Of a stretch of DNA of 64,000 nt, positions 51,145-59,236 are shown piece after piece (the stretch's first letter is position 1; each line of letters begins with the position of its first letter). The translations under genes were made by a program, and so were the position numbers. The DNA lies in NCBI GenBank assembly GCA_025055075.1, contig JANWYV010000033.1, positions 1-64,000 of the forward strand, read 5' to 3'. The notes under the pieces are model-generated. The model was not told the origin of the DNA and made no database searches. It saw nothing but the letters and a program-made list of their open reading frames with translations. Source of the stretch: Blastocatellia bacterium. Its GTDB lineage: Bacteria > Acidobacteriota > Blastocatellia > HR10.

Positions 51145-53252
51145 CTTGCTTCCTCTCCCGAAGCGGGGGGATCCCTATGCGGATTCCCCGTGACCTCTGC
51201 CGAAGCCTCCACCAAGTCTTCCGAAGGAGCGAGGGGGTGGGCAGAGACTGCCGCGCCTTCCGGAGCCACATCACGGGGAGCAGCCTCGACGTTTTCCGCC
51301 GGGCTGGCCGTCGCAAGGCGCGCGTAATCCAGCGGATGCTCATGCTGATACCATCGAGCCGAGACGCGCCCGTCGAGCCATGCCCAGTTCATGGGATAGA
51401 CATCCGGATCGAAGATGACGTGATAGAGGTGCCAGATGAAGATGGCAAGCGTCGCCAGCACGGCCTCGTAGAAGTGGATCGCGAGGGCGACGTCCACGAC
51501 CCATCCCGGAAGCCATCGCGTCGTCTGCGCCTTGAACCACACCATCAATCCCGTCACGCCCATGATGATCGTTCCCCAGACGAGCGCCCAGTACTCGAAC
51601 TTCTCGATGTAGCTGCACCGATCGAACAGCGGACGGTTGGGGCTTAGACCGAAATAGTAGCGCATGTTTTGAATGAGATCGGCGAGGTCCTTCCGCCCCG
51701 GGCGCATGTCGCGCCAAACCTGTCGGCCTTCGGGTGTCGCTATAATGTAGACGAGGTGGTAGGCTCCAACGCCGAGCAACACCACACCGGCCACTCGATG
51801 GGCGATTCGACGGAAGGCTTCGCTGGAACCGAGCAGCCACGCTAACCAAGAATCCGGATACTTCAACGCGAAGCCCGTGAGCACGAGCGTGAAGAAGCTC
51901 GTCAGAAGGAGCAGGTGTTGCCATCGTTGTCGCGACGTCAGGCGAATGATCGAACGGTCCTCGAGCGCGCGCCGCGCTAGGGCTTTCTTTCGCCACATCG
52001 CCCCATTGTGCAACACCATCAAACCGATGGTGATGGCGATGAGCCACAGGTAGAGACGTCGCACCCATTGTTTGGCAATGCTCCCGATGTCTTCGGAGAC
52101 GGGGACTTCCGCATGAATCTTCACGCGCGCGAAATTCTCGCTGGCCCCCGGATGACATTGCCCGCAGGTGCGCACGAGATTGGCTTTGTGCACCATGGAG
52201 CGCGGATCGGAGGAGGGAAGGATGTTATGGACGCCATGGCAACTGGCGCAGTTGGCGACGACCGTGGAGCCGAGTCGCGAGGCGCGTCCGTGATAGCTGT
52301 CCAGATAGGTGCTCACTCGTCCACCCGGCACACCGAATTCCTGCGTCAGGCGAACGCCTTCGTGGCATTGTCCGCACGTCGTGCGCGCGAGTGCTTGTTG
52401 CGCGACCGGGGAGGTCGGATCAATATGCGGCTTGATCAGGTGAATGCCGTGGCAATCCGTACATACGGGCGATTGCCAATTCCCTCGGCGAATGGCCTGG
52501 CCATGGATGCTCTCCATGAACTCGTCGCGGATGCTCGCATGGCATTGGCCGCAGGTCCCTGGCACATTGAATTTGAAGATAGGCGACTTCGGATCTGCTC
52601 CCGAACGCACGTCGTGGCTGTGGTGGCAATCGGTGCACACCGCCGCGCGCGTGGATCCGGCCGCGACCGCTCGCCCGTGAACGCTCTGCTGATAGGCGAA
52701 GAACGGCTGCGTGGTGATCCCCGCAGGCTCCACGACGAACTGCACGCCGTGACAAGCCCCGCAGGTTTGAGGGATATTCGTACGATGCGTCTTCGATCGT
52801 TGGTCGCGCGAAGGTAAAATCGTGTGCGCATTGCCGTGACAGTCGGTGCAGCTCGCCCCTCGCGCGCGTCCATCTCGCGTGGCCTTGGCGTGCAGGCTCT
52901 CCGCATAGGCGGCTTCGGCGTCCGGGTGGCAAGTGGCGCAGGAGACTTTCTGCGGCGGCGGCTCATGCGGATAGTCCCGAACATCCGTATGACAATCCAC
53001 GCATTCGAAAGCGCCATGGACCGACGCCTTGAACGCGCGCTCGCTGACGTGAACGCTCACGGTCTGGCCGTTCACCGACTTGCTCAGATTCGGATCATTG
53101 TGACAGGCCAAGCATTCGGCCGAGCTCGGCCGCGGAGCCGGTGCGCGGCGGGACGTTTGCGCGTACGTCGGCCAGCTGAGGGCCAAGAGAACAAGCAAGA
53201 GAACGAGAATGAACGAACCGCGCGCGCATTCGCGCCAACGAGGTTTCCTCAT
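51141..53252 (-). CDS. Multiheme c / cytochrome b fusion (CbcL-like quinol oxidase)
   Basis: A 703-residue inner-membrane protein: signal peptide (about 10-32), a periplasmic part with eleven CxxCH motifs (about 45-380: CLACH, CVDCH, CATCH, CTDCH, CGACH, CTDCH, CGQCH, CTDCH, CGQCH, CASCH, CGQCH), and a C-terminal b-type cytochrome with five or so membrane helices carrying His pairs (HNGAMW, WQHLL, AHRVAG, YHLVYI, IWHLYHVIF). That order is shared with Geobacter CbcL, a quinol oxidase for low-potential acceptors, which has nine c hemes. ATG 53252 is chosen just before the signal peptide; GTG 53282 and ATG 53273 are alternatives. It is first of four genes in the conduit operon. Confidence 0.87.
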   Translation of the reverse strand: MRKPRWRECARGSFILVLLLVLLALSWPTYAQTSRRAPAPRPSSAECLACHNDPNLSKSVNGQTVSVHVSERAFKASVHGAFECVDCHTDVRDYPHEPPPQKVSCATCHPDAEAAYAESLHAKATRDGRARGASCTDCHGNAHTILPSRDQRSKTHRTNIPQTCGACHGVQFVVEPAGITTQPFFAYQQSVHGRAVAAGSTRAAVCTDCHHSHDVRSGADPKSPIFKFNVPGTCGQCHASIRDEFMESIHGQAIRRGNWQSPVCTDCHGIHLIKPHIDPTSPVAQQALARTTCGQCHEGVRLTQEFGVPGGRVSTYLDSYHGRASRLGSTVVANCASCHGVHNILPSSDPRSMVHKANLVRTCGQCHPGASENFARVKIHAEVPVSEDIGSIAKQWVRRLYLWLIAITIGLMVLHNGAMWRKKALARRALEDRSIIRLTSRQRWQHLLLLTSFFTLVLTGFALKYPDSWLAWLLGSSEAFRRIAHRVAGVVLLGVGAYHLVYIIATPEGRQVWRDMRPGRKDLADLIQNMRYYFGLSPNRPLFDRCSYIEKFEYWALVWGTIIMGVTGLMVWFKAQTTRWLPGWVVDVALAIHFYEAVLATLAIFIWHLYHVIFDPDVYPMNWAWLDGRVSARWYQHEHPLDYARLATASPAENVEAAPRDVAPEGAAVSAHPLAPSEDLVEASAEVTGNPHRDPPASGEEAR

Positions 53253-53780
53253 CTGCCCCGTTCTTCTCGTCATCGAGCTCACATCGCGTATGCAAGCCGC
53301 GTGCCGTCCTCGATTATCTCGCCGAAATCCGACCTATTCCTCGCAAGATGATCGAGTTGACCAACACAAGTATAACCGATGCCGAGTGGGGGATTACACC
53401 CGAAGCGGGCCTTCTCACTCAGGGTATGGAAAAGAAGCGCCGGTTCGGGAGCTTGGGGACTCCCGAGACGAGAATGCTGCAGCGTGAATCGAGCGCTCCC
53501 TTCGAAGCTCGTTCTCGCGACAATGGCAGGGAATTTCACCCGATGAAGGGGCTGATTCCCCGATATTGGAGATCGGCAGTGGACTTCGAGAGCTTCGCCC
53601 GTGCAGCCAGGCACCCGCTCTCTCAAGGCTCTTTGGTCTTCGAGAGGACGTCCATCGCCCGCCTGGGATGTCGTTTGCCAAACCCTATATTGCGGGCGAG
53701 ATCGCACAGGTCCCGCTCAGTTGTGCGGTGTGCGTGCGAGGATTTTAGGATGGGCGCAGGCCTCCTGTGAGGAAGCGCCG

Positions 53781-53798
53781 CTGTGACTTTGGTCACAG
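53781..53798. promoter_or_regulatory. CRP/FNR-superfamily binding site (perfect palindrome)
   Basis: CTGTGAC-TTTG-GTCACAG is a perfect 18-bp inverted repeat. The core TGTGA-N6-TCACA is identical to the E. coli CRP consensus. It stands ~530 bp upstream of the leftward CbcL-like operon and ~90 bp upstream of a possible rightward small frame. No Crp/Fnr gene is in the window. Confidence 0.55.
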
Positions 53799-53888
53799 TC
53801 TTCGCCGCCGAGGGCGAGGTAGATGTCGCCGCGACGGCGATGGACCAATCGCAAATCGGTTCGAGTAGTGAGCGCGAGGAAAGACGCC

Positions 53889-54080
53889 ATGCGTGAAAGG
53901 AATGAGCGCCTCAAGCGAACCCCGGAGGGATTTTTCTTCGCCTTCGTTCTCTTCGCCATTGCCCGTGTGGGCATCGGTCTGGGCGTGCGGCGGTGGCTGC
54001 CGCCACTTGCGTCCGAACATGGAGCCGGTTATCCACCACTTTCTGCCGTCGAGCGAAGGGTACTTAGCTCGCGCCCGTGA
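53889..54080 (+). CDS. Possible small membrane protein
   Basis: A 63-codon frame with a basic N-terminus (MRERNERLKRTPEG), one strongly hydrophobic helix (FFFAFVLFAIARVGIGLGV, residues 15-33) and a polar tail. No good ribosome binding site is visible and I do not recognise a family. The helix and the CRP-type palindrome 90 bp upstream are the only support. It could be a chance frame. Confidence 0.3.
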   Translation: MRERNERLKRTPEGFFFAFVLFAIARVGIGLGVRRWLPPLASEHGAGYPPLSAVERRVLSSRP

Positions 54081-54364
54081 CAACGCCGTGAATCCTCGGC
54101 ATGATGCGCTCCATCGCCTTTTCCTTCAGCCCGCCGAAGAGTTTCTCTCGACGCGGTGTGCGATATGCCGAAGCGGGTTCATGAGTTGACCGGAAGGGCG
54201 GCGATGGGGCAGGGGATTCAATCGTGGGATCCTCTTTCTGCTCATAGTCCCCTTCGGGATCGTGGGAGGGATCGCTGCGCTCATCTAGAGAGCGCAGCGT
54301 CGCAGGCGTCGCGAGGGGCTTCCGCATGTCGAGCGAACGCGTGCGGAAACCCCTCAGCAGCGGC

Positions 54365-54733
54365 TCACTTCTTCGCCAGCGAGCGGATGAAGGCGACCAG
54401 GTCCCAAATCTCCTTCTCCTTCAGCTTGTCCTTATACCCGGGCATGAGCTTGGACTTCCCCAGCGCGGCTCCGCCTTCCGCCGTGATCTTATAGAGGTCC
54501 TGATCGCTGTATTTGGCCATTGCTGTCGGATTCGTCCAGTCCGTGAGCTTCACCGTCCTGACCGCCTTCATAGCGGGACCATCACCTTTTCCCTGCTCGC
54601 CATGGCAGCGTTGGCAGTGTTTGATGTGCAGCTCTTTCCCGACCTTAGGATCTCCCTTCCCTTGCGCCCACAAGGGAAGGGCAACCCCCGTTGCTACGAG
54701 CAATGCCAGCATCCCGTGCGTGATTCGCTTCAT
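54365..54733 (-). CDS. Small monoheme cytochrome c, periplasmic
   Basis: A 122-residue protein: signal peptide (MKRITHGMLALLVATGVALPLWAQ, cleaved near 24), then a class-I cytochrome c with CQRCH followed by GEQGKGDGPAMK, a downstream Met ligand candidate in KLMPGYKDKL and the C-terminal helix EIWDLVAFIRSL. It is a soluble electron shuttle. ATG 54733 follows AGGAGGAG; the frame extends upstream without support. It follows the OmcA/MtrC-family gene by 131 bp in the same direction and could connect periplasmic carriers to either conduit. Confidence 0.9.
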   Translation of the reverse strand: MKRITHGMLALLVATGVALPLWAQGKGDPKVGKELHIKHCQRCHGEQGKGDGPAMKAVRTVKLTDWTNPTAMAKYSDQDLYKITAEGGAALGKSKLMPGYKDKLKEKEIWDLVAFIRSLAKK

Positions 54734-54864
54734 CAATCCTCTCCTCCTTATCCTGATTCTCGCCCCCGTGACATTATAGCACCGTCTCACTCCCCGGCCA
54801 TGGAGGAAGAACCACGACCTCCCGGGCACCCCGACGAAAGGACCCTTTCGTCCATTTGCGTGCG

Positions 54865-56877
54865 CTAGCGAATCTCGCCGACGAGAAGCGCATGGACTTT
54901 CGAGACGGCGAAGGTCCTCCCTTCGCCGTGGCACACGTTGCATGTCTCGACTGATCCCGTCGTGTTGATGAACGCGTGCGCTTCGGCCGAGAGACTATCG
55001 TGGCAGGAGACACACGCGGTCGAGGTCGGCGGCGTCGGGTTCTGGAAACCGCGCGGCGTGACCGTCGCGCGCGTGGCGCGCACTGGCAACAGATACGTTC
55101 CCGGCGTGTGGCAGAGCTGGCAATTCTTCAAGCTCGCCGGGAAGCGCACTTCGTTGTAGGGGACGGGCTGCCGCGCGAAATTGTAAACCGTGTACTCGCG
55201 CTCCAACTGCACGCCTCGATGGATCTTGTGGATGAGGAGCTTGAAATCAATGCTCTCGGGCGGCATTCGATCGGCGGGCCGCCGCACCTCATCGGTGCTG
55301 GTCGGATTGTGACAGATGACGCAGTGCTCGATGTTGTTGTTGCGATTGTCCCCGTGCGTACGAAGCGAATCGTGGCACTTCAGACAACTGCGCAGATCCA
55401 CGATCTGCCGCCGTGCGATCGGCCGCGCGTCAGTGACGGCGAAGTACCTGACGACGTTATCTCCGGCATCGCGCACCGTGTTCGCGGGATCCCCCGGAGC
55501 CGCCGGACCCGGATTGAGCGTGATGTTCCGGTACCCCTCGATGCCCACGACGTAAGTCCCTCGCGCATCGGCCGGAAGAGGGGTGCGGAACGTATAGCGG
55601 TAATTCCCTTCGGGATCCGGTCCGATGGCGCCGCGCGCATCCTCGCTCACCCACCATGCATAGTCGGTCGTGGGCCCGCCGAGCACGAGCGCCAGACGCG
55701 TCATCGCGCTCGGAGCGATGGGGCGACCCGAGCGGTCCCGAATCTTGAAGAGCACGGTCGGCGCGCGCCCCGGTGCCGTGTCCGTCACGCCCGTGATCTC
55801 GAAAACGACGCCCGGGAGCTGCCGAGACTTAAAGGGGATCGCGTGCGCGCCTGCTACCGAGAGATCGAACTCCTCGCCCGATGTGGGGAGGTGGCAGCGG
55901 CCGCAGCGCGTGTCGTCGCGTTGGATGATGCCGGCATGGTTCTCTCCCGTGGCGAAGTTCACGTTGTCGTGGCAAGACCCACAGGTCGCTCGCGAGAGTT
56001 GCGTGAGATAACTATCGGCTTGCGTCGCTCCGGCGGCATGGCATGTCGTGCAATTGCGAATGTCTTGAGGGAATCCGACCGTGGAGAAATCATAGACTCG
56101 TCCCATGAAGCCGATGATCCGGTAGGGCCTTCCTGCGCGCACGCTCGGCAGATCGCGCCCGCGGTGGATCTTGTGGATCATGACCTCGAAATCTGTCGTG
56201 TTCCCCGTGTCCGGGTCTACTGTCTGCGGTTGATGGCAGAGGACGCACGTTTTAACGGTCACGTAGCGTCCCCCGTGCGCTTGCAGTTGATCGTGGCACT
56301 GATTACAAGCTGCTGTGGTCACCACATCCCGGACCGTCGAGACTCGGCCGCCGGCCGGAATGAAATCGAAGGTCGCGTTGGCCACGAATCGCTTCCCCAA
56401 GGTCGCCGTGAGATCGCGCACGGCCGAGATCCCCACCGTGTGCGTGACCGTCGGATCATAGGTCGCTGGCAGGACTGTCCCCGACGTGTAGACGACGGTC
56501 CCATCCGGGGAATCCGAGAACGTCCCGCCGGTGTCCACCCACGCCTGCGACACGGTTCCAAGCACGGCCCCCGTCTGCGAGCGCGTCGTGTAAGCCGTAT
56601 ATTGCCGATCTCCTCGGTTGATGCGAGCGAGGATCACGTTGATCTCCACTCGGCCTTCGGTTCGCACGCCGGTCCGATCCAGAGGCTGGCCGCGATCATC
56701 GGTCAACCGGAAGGTCACGACCACTCGTCGTTCCGGAGAGACCGTGGCGCTCAGGATCTGAATCTGCACTCCGGTGCTCACAGCAACTTGAGCGTCCGTC
56801 GGCCGATCGTTTCCGATCAAGATGGCGAAGAGCAGTAACGCGCCGAACATGAATGCCCCGACGAGTCTCTTCTTCAT
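54865..56877 (-). CDS. OmcA/MtrC-family decaheme c-type cytochrome
   Basis: A 670-residue multiheme protein with ten CxxCH motifs in two pentaheme clusters: CNQCH, CVLCH, CTTCH, CGSCH, CGRCH, then CLKCH, CVICH, CQLCH, CVSCH and CNVCH. Beta-sandwich stretches lie before each cluster (about 30-190 and 365-470), the OmcA/MtrC domain plan. Shared signatures include VMIHKIHRGRDLP and LLIHKIHRGVQLE. These cytochromes act at the cell surface as terminal reductases for metals or other extracellular acceptors. The N-terminus (MKKRLVGAFMFGALLLFAILIG...DAQ) is a signal peptide with no lipobox Cys, so unlike Shewanella MtrC/OmcA it should not be a lipoprotein. Confidence 0.9.
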   Translation of the reverse strand: MKKRLVGAFMFGALLLFAILIGNDRPTDAQVAVSTGVQIQILSATVSPERRVVVTFRLTDDRGQPLDRTGVRTEGRVEINVILARINRGDRQYTAYTTRSQTGAVLGTVSQAWVDTGGTFSDSPDGTVVYTSGTVLPATYDPTVTHTVGISAVRDLTATLGKRFVANATFDFIPAGGRVSTVRDVVTTAACNQCHDQLQAHGGRYVTVKTCVLCHQPQTVDPDTGNTTDFEVMIHKIHRGRDLPSVRAGRPYRIIGFMGRVYDFSTVGFPQDIRNCTTCHAAGATQADSYLTQLSRATCGSCHDNVNFATGENHAGIIQRDDTRCGRCHLPTSGEEFDLSVAGAHAIPFKSRQLPGVVFEITGVTDTAPGRAPTVLFKIRDRSGRPIAPSAMTRLALVLGGPTTDYAWWVSEDARGAIGPDPEGNYRYTFRTPLPADARGTYVVGIEGYRNITLNPGPAAPGDPANTVRDAGDNVVRYFAVTDARPIARRQIVDLRSCLKCHDSLRTHGDNRNNNIEHCVICHNPTSTDEVRRPADRMPPESIDFKLLIHKIHRGVQLEREYTVYNFARQPVPYNEVRFPASLKNCQLCHTPGTYLLPVRATRATVTPRGFQNPTPPTSTACVSCHDSLSAEAHAFINTTGSVETCNVCHGEGRTFAVSKVHALLVGEIR

Positions 56878-56936
56878 TGTGGCCCTCCTCGGCTGAGAGT
56901 TTCTGGCCTCGTCGCGGTGTCGCGAAGCACCGTCGG

Positions 56937-57338
56937 TTAATAGGAGACCTCCTCTTCCTTCTCCGACTCTTCAGGAGGTGTCTCTTTGAGGCGTTGGATC
57001 GTCGCTCGAAGCCAGCGTTTCACCGCCTCCTGCAGCCGCTCTTCATCCCCCGTTCGTTCGAGCGAAGCGACCGTCTCCCCCGCCTCATTCAATGGGATGA
57101 AGTGGCAGGGGAGATGCTCTTGGCGGTGCTCCTCCGGGACGAAATCCAAGAGGACGCATCCCTCGTGGCATTCCGGAGGATGGTCGGGGACGAACCAGTG
57201 GTTGATGCAAACGACCGAATGCTGGAACATCGGTCGCGGCTTCCATGGTTCGCGTACCGAGCGCCCATATCCCCCACCTTCGAGGATATCCAGCTCGGCT
57301 TCGAGTAAGCGAATCAAGTCTTCTCGTCGGCCTTTCAT
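56937..57338 (-). CDS. Unknown Cys/His-rich small protein
   Basis: A 133-residue soluble protein of unknown family. Residues 40-80 contain Cys44, His47, Cys57-His58, Cys61, His71, His75 and Cys78-His79 (…VVCINHW, PECHEGC, LPCHFIPLN), which suggest a metal-binding or redox site but not a CxxCH heme motif. The flanks are helical and the C-terminal tail is Glu-rich. There is no signal peptide, so it is cytoplasmic. It lies 12 bp downstream of the receiver gene and 59 bp upstream of the OmcA/MtrC-family gene, so a regulatory or assembly role for the cytochromes is possible. Confidence 0.72.
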   Translation of the reverse strand: MKGRREDLIRLLEAELDILEGGGYGRSVREPWKPRPMFQHSVVCINHWFVPDHPPECHEGCVLLDFVPEEHRQEHLPCHFIPLNEAGETVASLERTGDEERLQEAVKRWLRATIQRLKETPPEESEKEEEVSY

Positions 57339-57350
57339 CGTCGCCTCCCT

Positions 57351-57722
57351 TTAGGACGCTGTGAGGCGAGTCGCGTTGAGGACTCGCTCGACTTCACGAA
57401 GGAAGGTCGTCACATCCGTCTCCTTCACAATATAGCGCGTGGCCAACCAGCAGGTGTAATCGTCTTGAAAGGACGTGTACGCCGTTAGCAAAATCACGGG
57501 CACGCGCGGATGCCGATGCACGATCTCTTGAAGCAGTTCGAGTCCGTTCTCCTTGCCGAGCTTAATGTCGAGGACGACGAGATCCACAGGCTCTTGTTCC
57601 AAACATCGCATGGCCTCGTTCCCAGACGATGCTTCCCGCACTTGATGCCCGTTTTCGTTCAACACCGTCGCATAAAGTAGCCGGACGTTCGGCTCATCGT
57701 CAATGAGCAGGATACGCGCCAT
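57351..57722 (-). CDS. Receiver-domain-only response regulator
   Basis: A 123-residue stand-alone receiver (CheY-like): acidic pair in LLIDDEP, phospho-acceptor Asp in VVLDIKLG, Thr in LLTAYT and the conserved Lys in YIVKETD. There is no output domain. ATG 57722 follows AAGGAGG; the open frame upstream overlaps nothing else but has no signal. It lies between the oxidoreductase genes and the cytochrome group in the same direction. No cognate kinase is adjacent. Confidence 0.9.
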   Translation of the reverse strand: MARILLIDDEPNVRLLYATVLNENGHQVREASSGNEAMRCLEQEPVDLVVLDIKLGKENGLELLQEIVHRHPRVPVILLTAYTSFQDDYTCWLATRYIVKETDVTTFLREVERVLNATRLTAS

Positions 57723-57784
57723 AGGTCCCTCCTTTCTGAGGGCGCGTGGTAGCTCCGACTTCGCCGTGAGGGCCGCGCTCCCGC

Positions 57785-59236
57785 TCATCGCGCGCTCACA
57801 TACTCCAGGCCTGCTCGCAGGCTCTTCACATTCAGCTCCACAAGCGGGTGGCTCTCGACCATCTGCTCCAACGCGGCGATCACGACCTCGATCGGGAGCA
57901 CCCTCGTGAGCCCTAGGTAGGCGCCGAGCGCCACCATGTTCGCAGCCTTCACGCTGCCAAGGTGATCGGCGATTTGCGTCGCCGGCACCGGGAGGGTCTC
58001 CACGTCAGCTCGTCGCGGCCGCACGGGGATGAGCGAGGAATCATAGAGGATCAAGCCGCTCGGGATGACCTCCGGCTCGAAACGTTCAAGCGAGGGCCGG
58101 TTCATGGCGATGAGCACGCTTGGCCGCGAGACCAAAGGCGAGGCGATCGGCTCCGTTGAAATCGTGACGTGGCAATGGGCCGTCCCCCCGCGCATCTCCG
58201 GGCCATAGGAGGGAAGCCAGGAGACGTGATACCCTTGCCGCATGCCCGCTTCGGCGAGCAAGCGCCCCAGGAAGAGCACGCCTTGCCCGCCGAAGCCGGC
58301 GACTTTGACGCGCGGATTCCGATATCGTGCCGGAATCTCGACCTCGTGCATCGAAGGCGCTGCTTCCACTCCCTTCAAGCCGAGTCTCGCGAGAATATCT
58401 TCCGGGGACGCCGCCGCAAGTGCGGGCATGGGAGCGCGTGCGGCTGAGGTGCCAATGGGCGGTCGTGTGGCCGAGACGTCTTTGAAGACCCCCAAGGGGA
58501 AGTACCGGAGCATCTCCTTCTGGATCCATTCGCAGGCTTGAGCAGGCGTCATCCCCCATCCCGTCGGACAGGGCGAGAGGATCTCAACGAGCGAGAAGCC
58601 ACGCCCTTCGAGCTGCACCTGAATCGCCTTGCGGATCGCCTTGCGCGCGCGCATGCGCGATTTATTATCGAAAAGGGCGACGCGCTCGATATAGGTCGGT
58701 CCCTCCAAACTGGCCAACAGTTCGCTCACCCGCAAGGGAAAACCTTCGCGTTCAGGCGCGCGCCCCATCGGTGTCGTCGTCGTGACCTGTCCGGGGAGCG
58801 TCGTCGGCGCCATTTGTCCCCCGGTCATGCCGTAAATGGCGTTGTTGATGAAGAAGGCCGTGATGTTCTCCCCACGATTCGCCGCATGGAGGATCTCGTT
58901 CCCGCCAATGGCCGCCAGATCCCCATCGCCTTGATAGCTGATGACGATGCTCTCTGGCCGCGCGCGCTTAATGGCCGTCGCAACGGCGGGAGCCCGTCCG
59001 TGCGCGGCCTGAACATTGCCCACATCGAAGTAGTAATAGGCGAAAACGGAACATCCGACGGGGCTGACCAGGATCGTGCGATCCTGAATCCCGAAATCAT
59101 CAATCGCTTCAGCGATATACTTGTGCACGTTCCCGTGACCGCATCCCGGACAATAGTGGGTCGTTCGCGGATCGCCGGGCTTGCGCTCAAACACCCCATA
59201 GATACTCTTCGGCTTCCCGTAGGCTCGTACGTACAT
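57785..59236 (-). CDS. 2-oxoacid:ferredoxin oxidoreductase, fused beta-gamma subunits
   Basis: A 483-residue fusion. Residues ~1-245 are the TPP-binding beta subunit ([25 protein letters not shown], the TPP-metal motif [12 protein letters not shown] with [12 protein letters not shown]). After a linker (about 255-295), residues ~305-480 are the gamma subunit ([36 protein letters not shown]). It oxidises 2-oxoacyl groups with CoA and reduces ferredoxin. The substrate (2-oxoglutarate or branched chain) is not decided. The gene starts inside the alpha gene, overlapping it by 50 bp, with GAGGAAG before the ATG; a GTG at 59194 is a shorter alternative. Confidence 0.88.
   Translation of the reverse strand: MYVRAYGKPKSIYGVFERKPGDPRTTHYCPGCGHGNVHKYIAEAIDDFGIQDRTILVSPVGCSVFAYYYFDVGNVQAAHGRAPAVATAIKRARPESIVISYQGDGDLAAIGGNEILHAANRGENITAFFINNAIYGMTGGQMAPTTLPGQVTTTTPMGRAPEREGFPLRVSELLASLEGPTYIERVALFDNKSRMRARKAIRKAIQVQLEGRGFSLVEILSPCPTGWGMTPAQACEWIQKEMLRYFPLGVFKDVSATRPPIGTSAARAPMPALAAASPEDILARLGLKGVEAAPSMHEVEIPARYRNPRVKVAGFGGQGVLFLGRLLAEAGMRQGYHVSWLPSYGPEMRGGTAHCHVTISTEPIASPLVSRPSVLIAMNRPSLERFEPEVIPSGLILYDSSLIPVRPRRADVETLPVPATQIADHLGSVKAANMVALGAYLGLTRVLPIEVVIAALEQMVESHPLVELNVKSLRAGLEYVSAR

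Larger units (their letters stand above)
53253..54364. other. 1.1-kb intergenic region between the two cytochrome groups
   Basis: There is no confident gene here. It contains a perfect CRP-type palindrome (53781-53798), a TATACT that could be the leftward -10 of the cytochrome operon (53374-53369), a possible rightward sigma-54-like site (53664-53678) and a possible 63-codon rightward frame at 53889. Longer frames on both strands (for example plus 53348-53770) have no domain, ribosome binding site or typical composition. Confidence 0.55.

Noticed and set aside
53348-53770. 140-codon plus-strand frame and the 142-codon minus-strand frame overlapping it
   Set aside because: No domain, no ribosome binding site, no hydrophobic or helical pattern, and they mirror each other on opposite strands as GC-rich non-coding DNA does.
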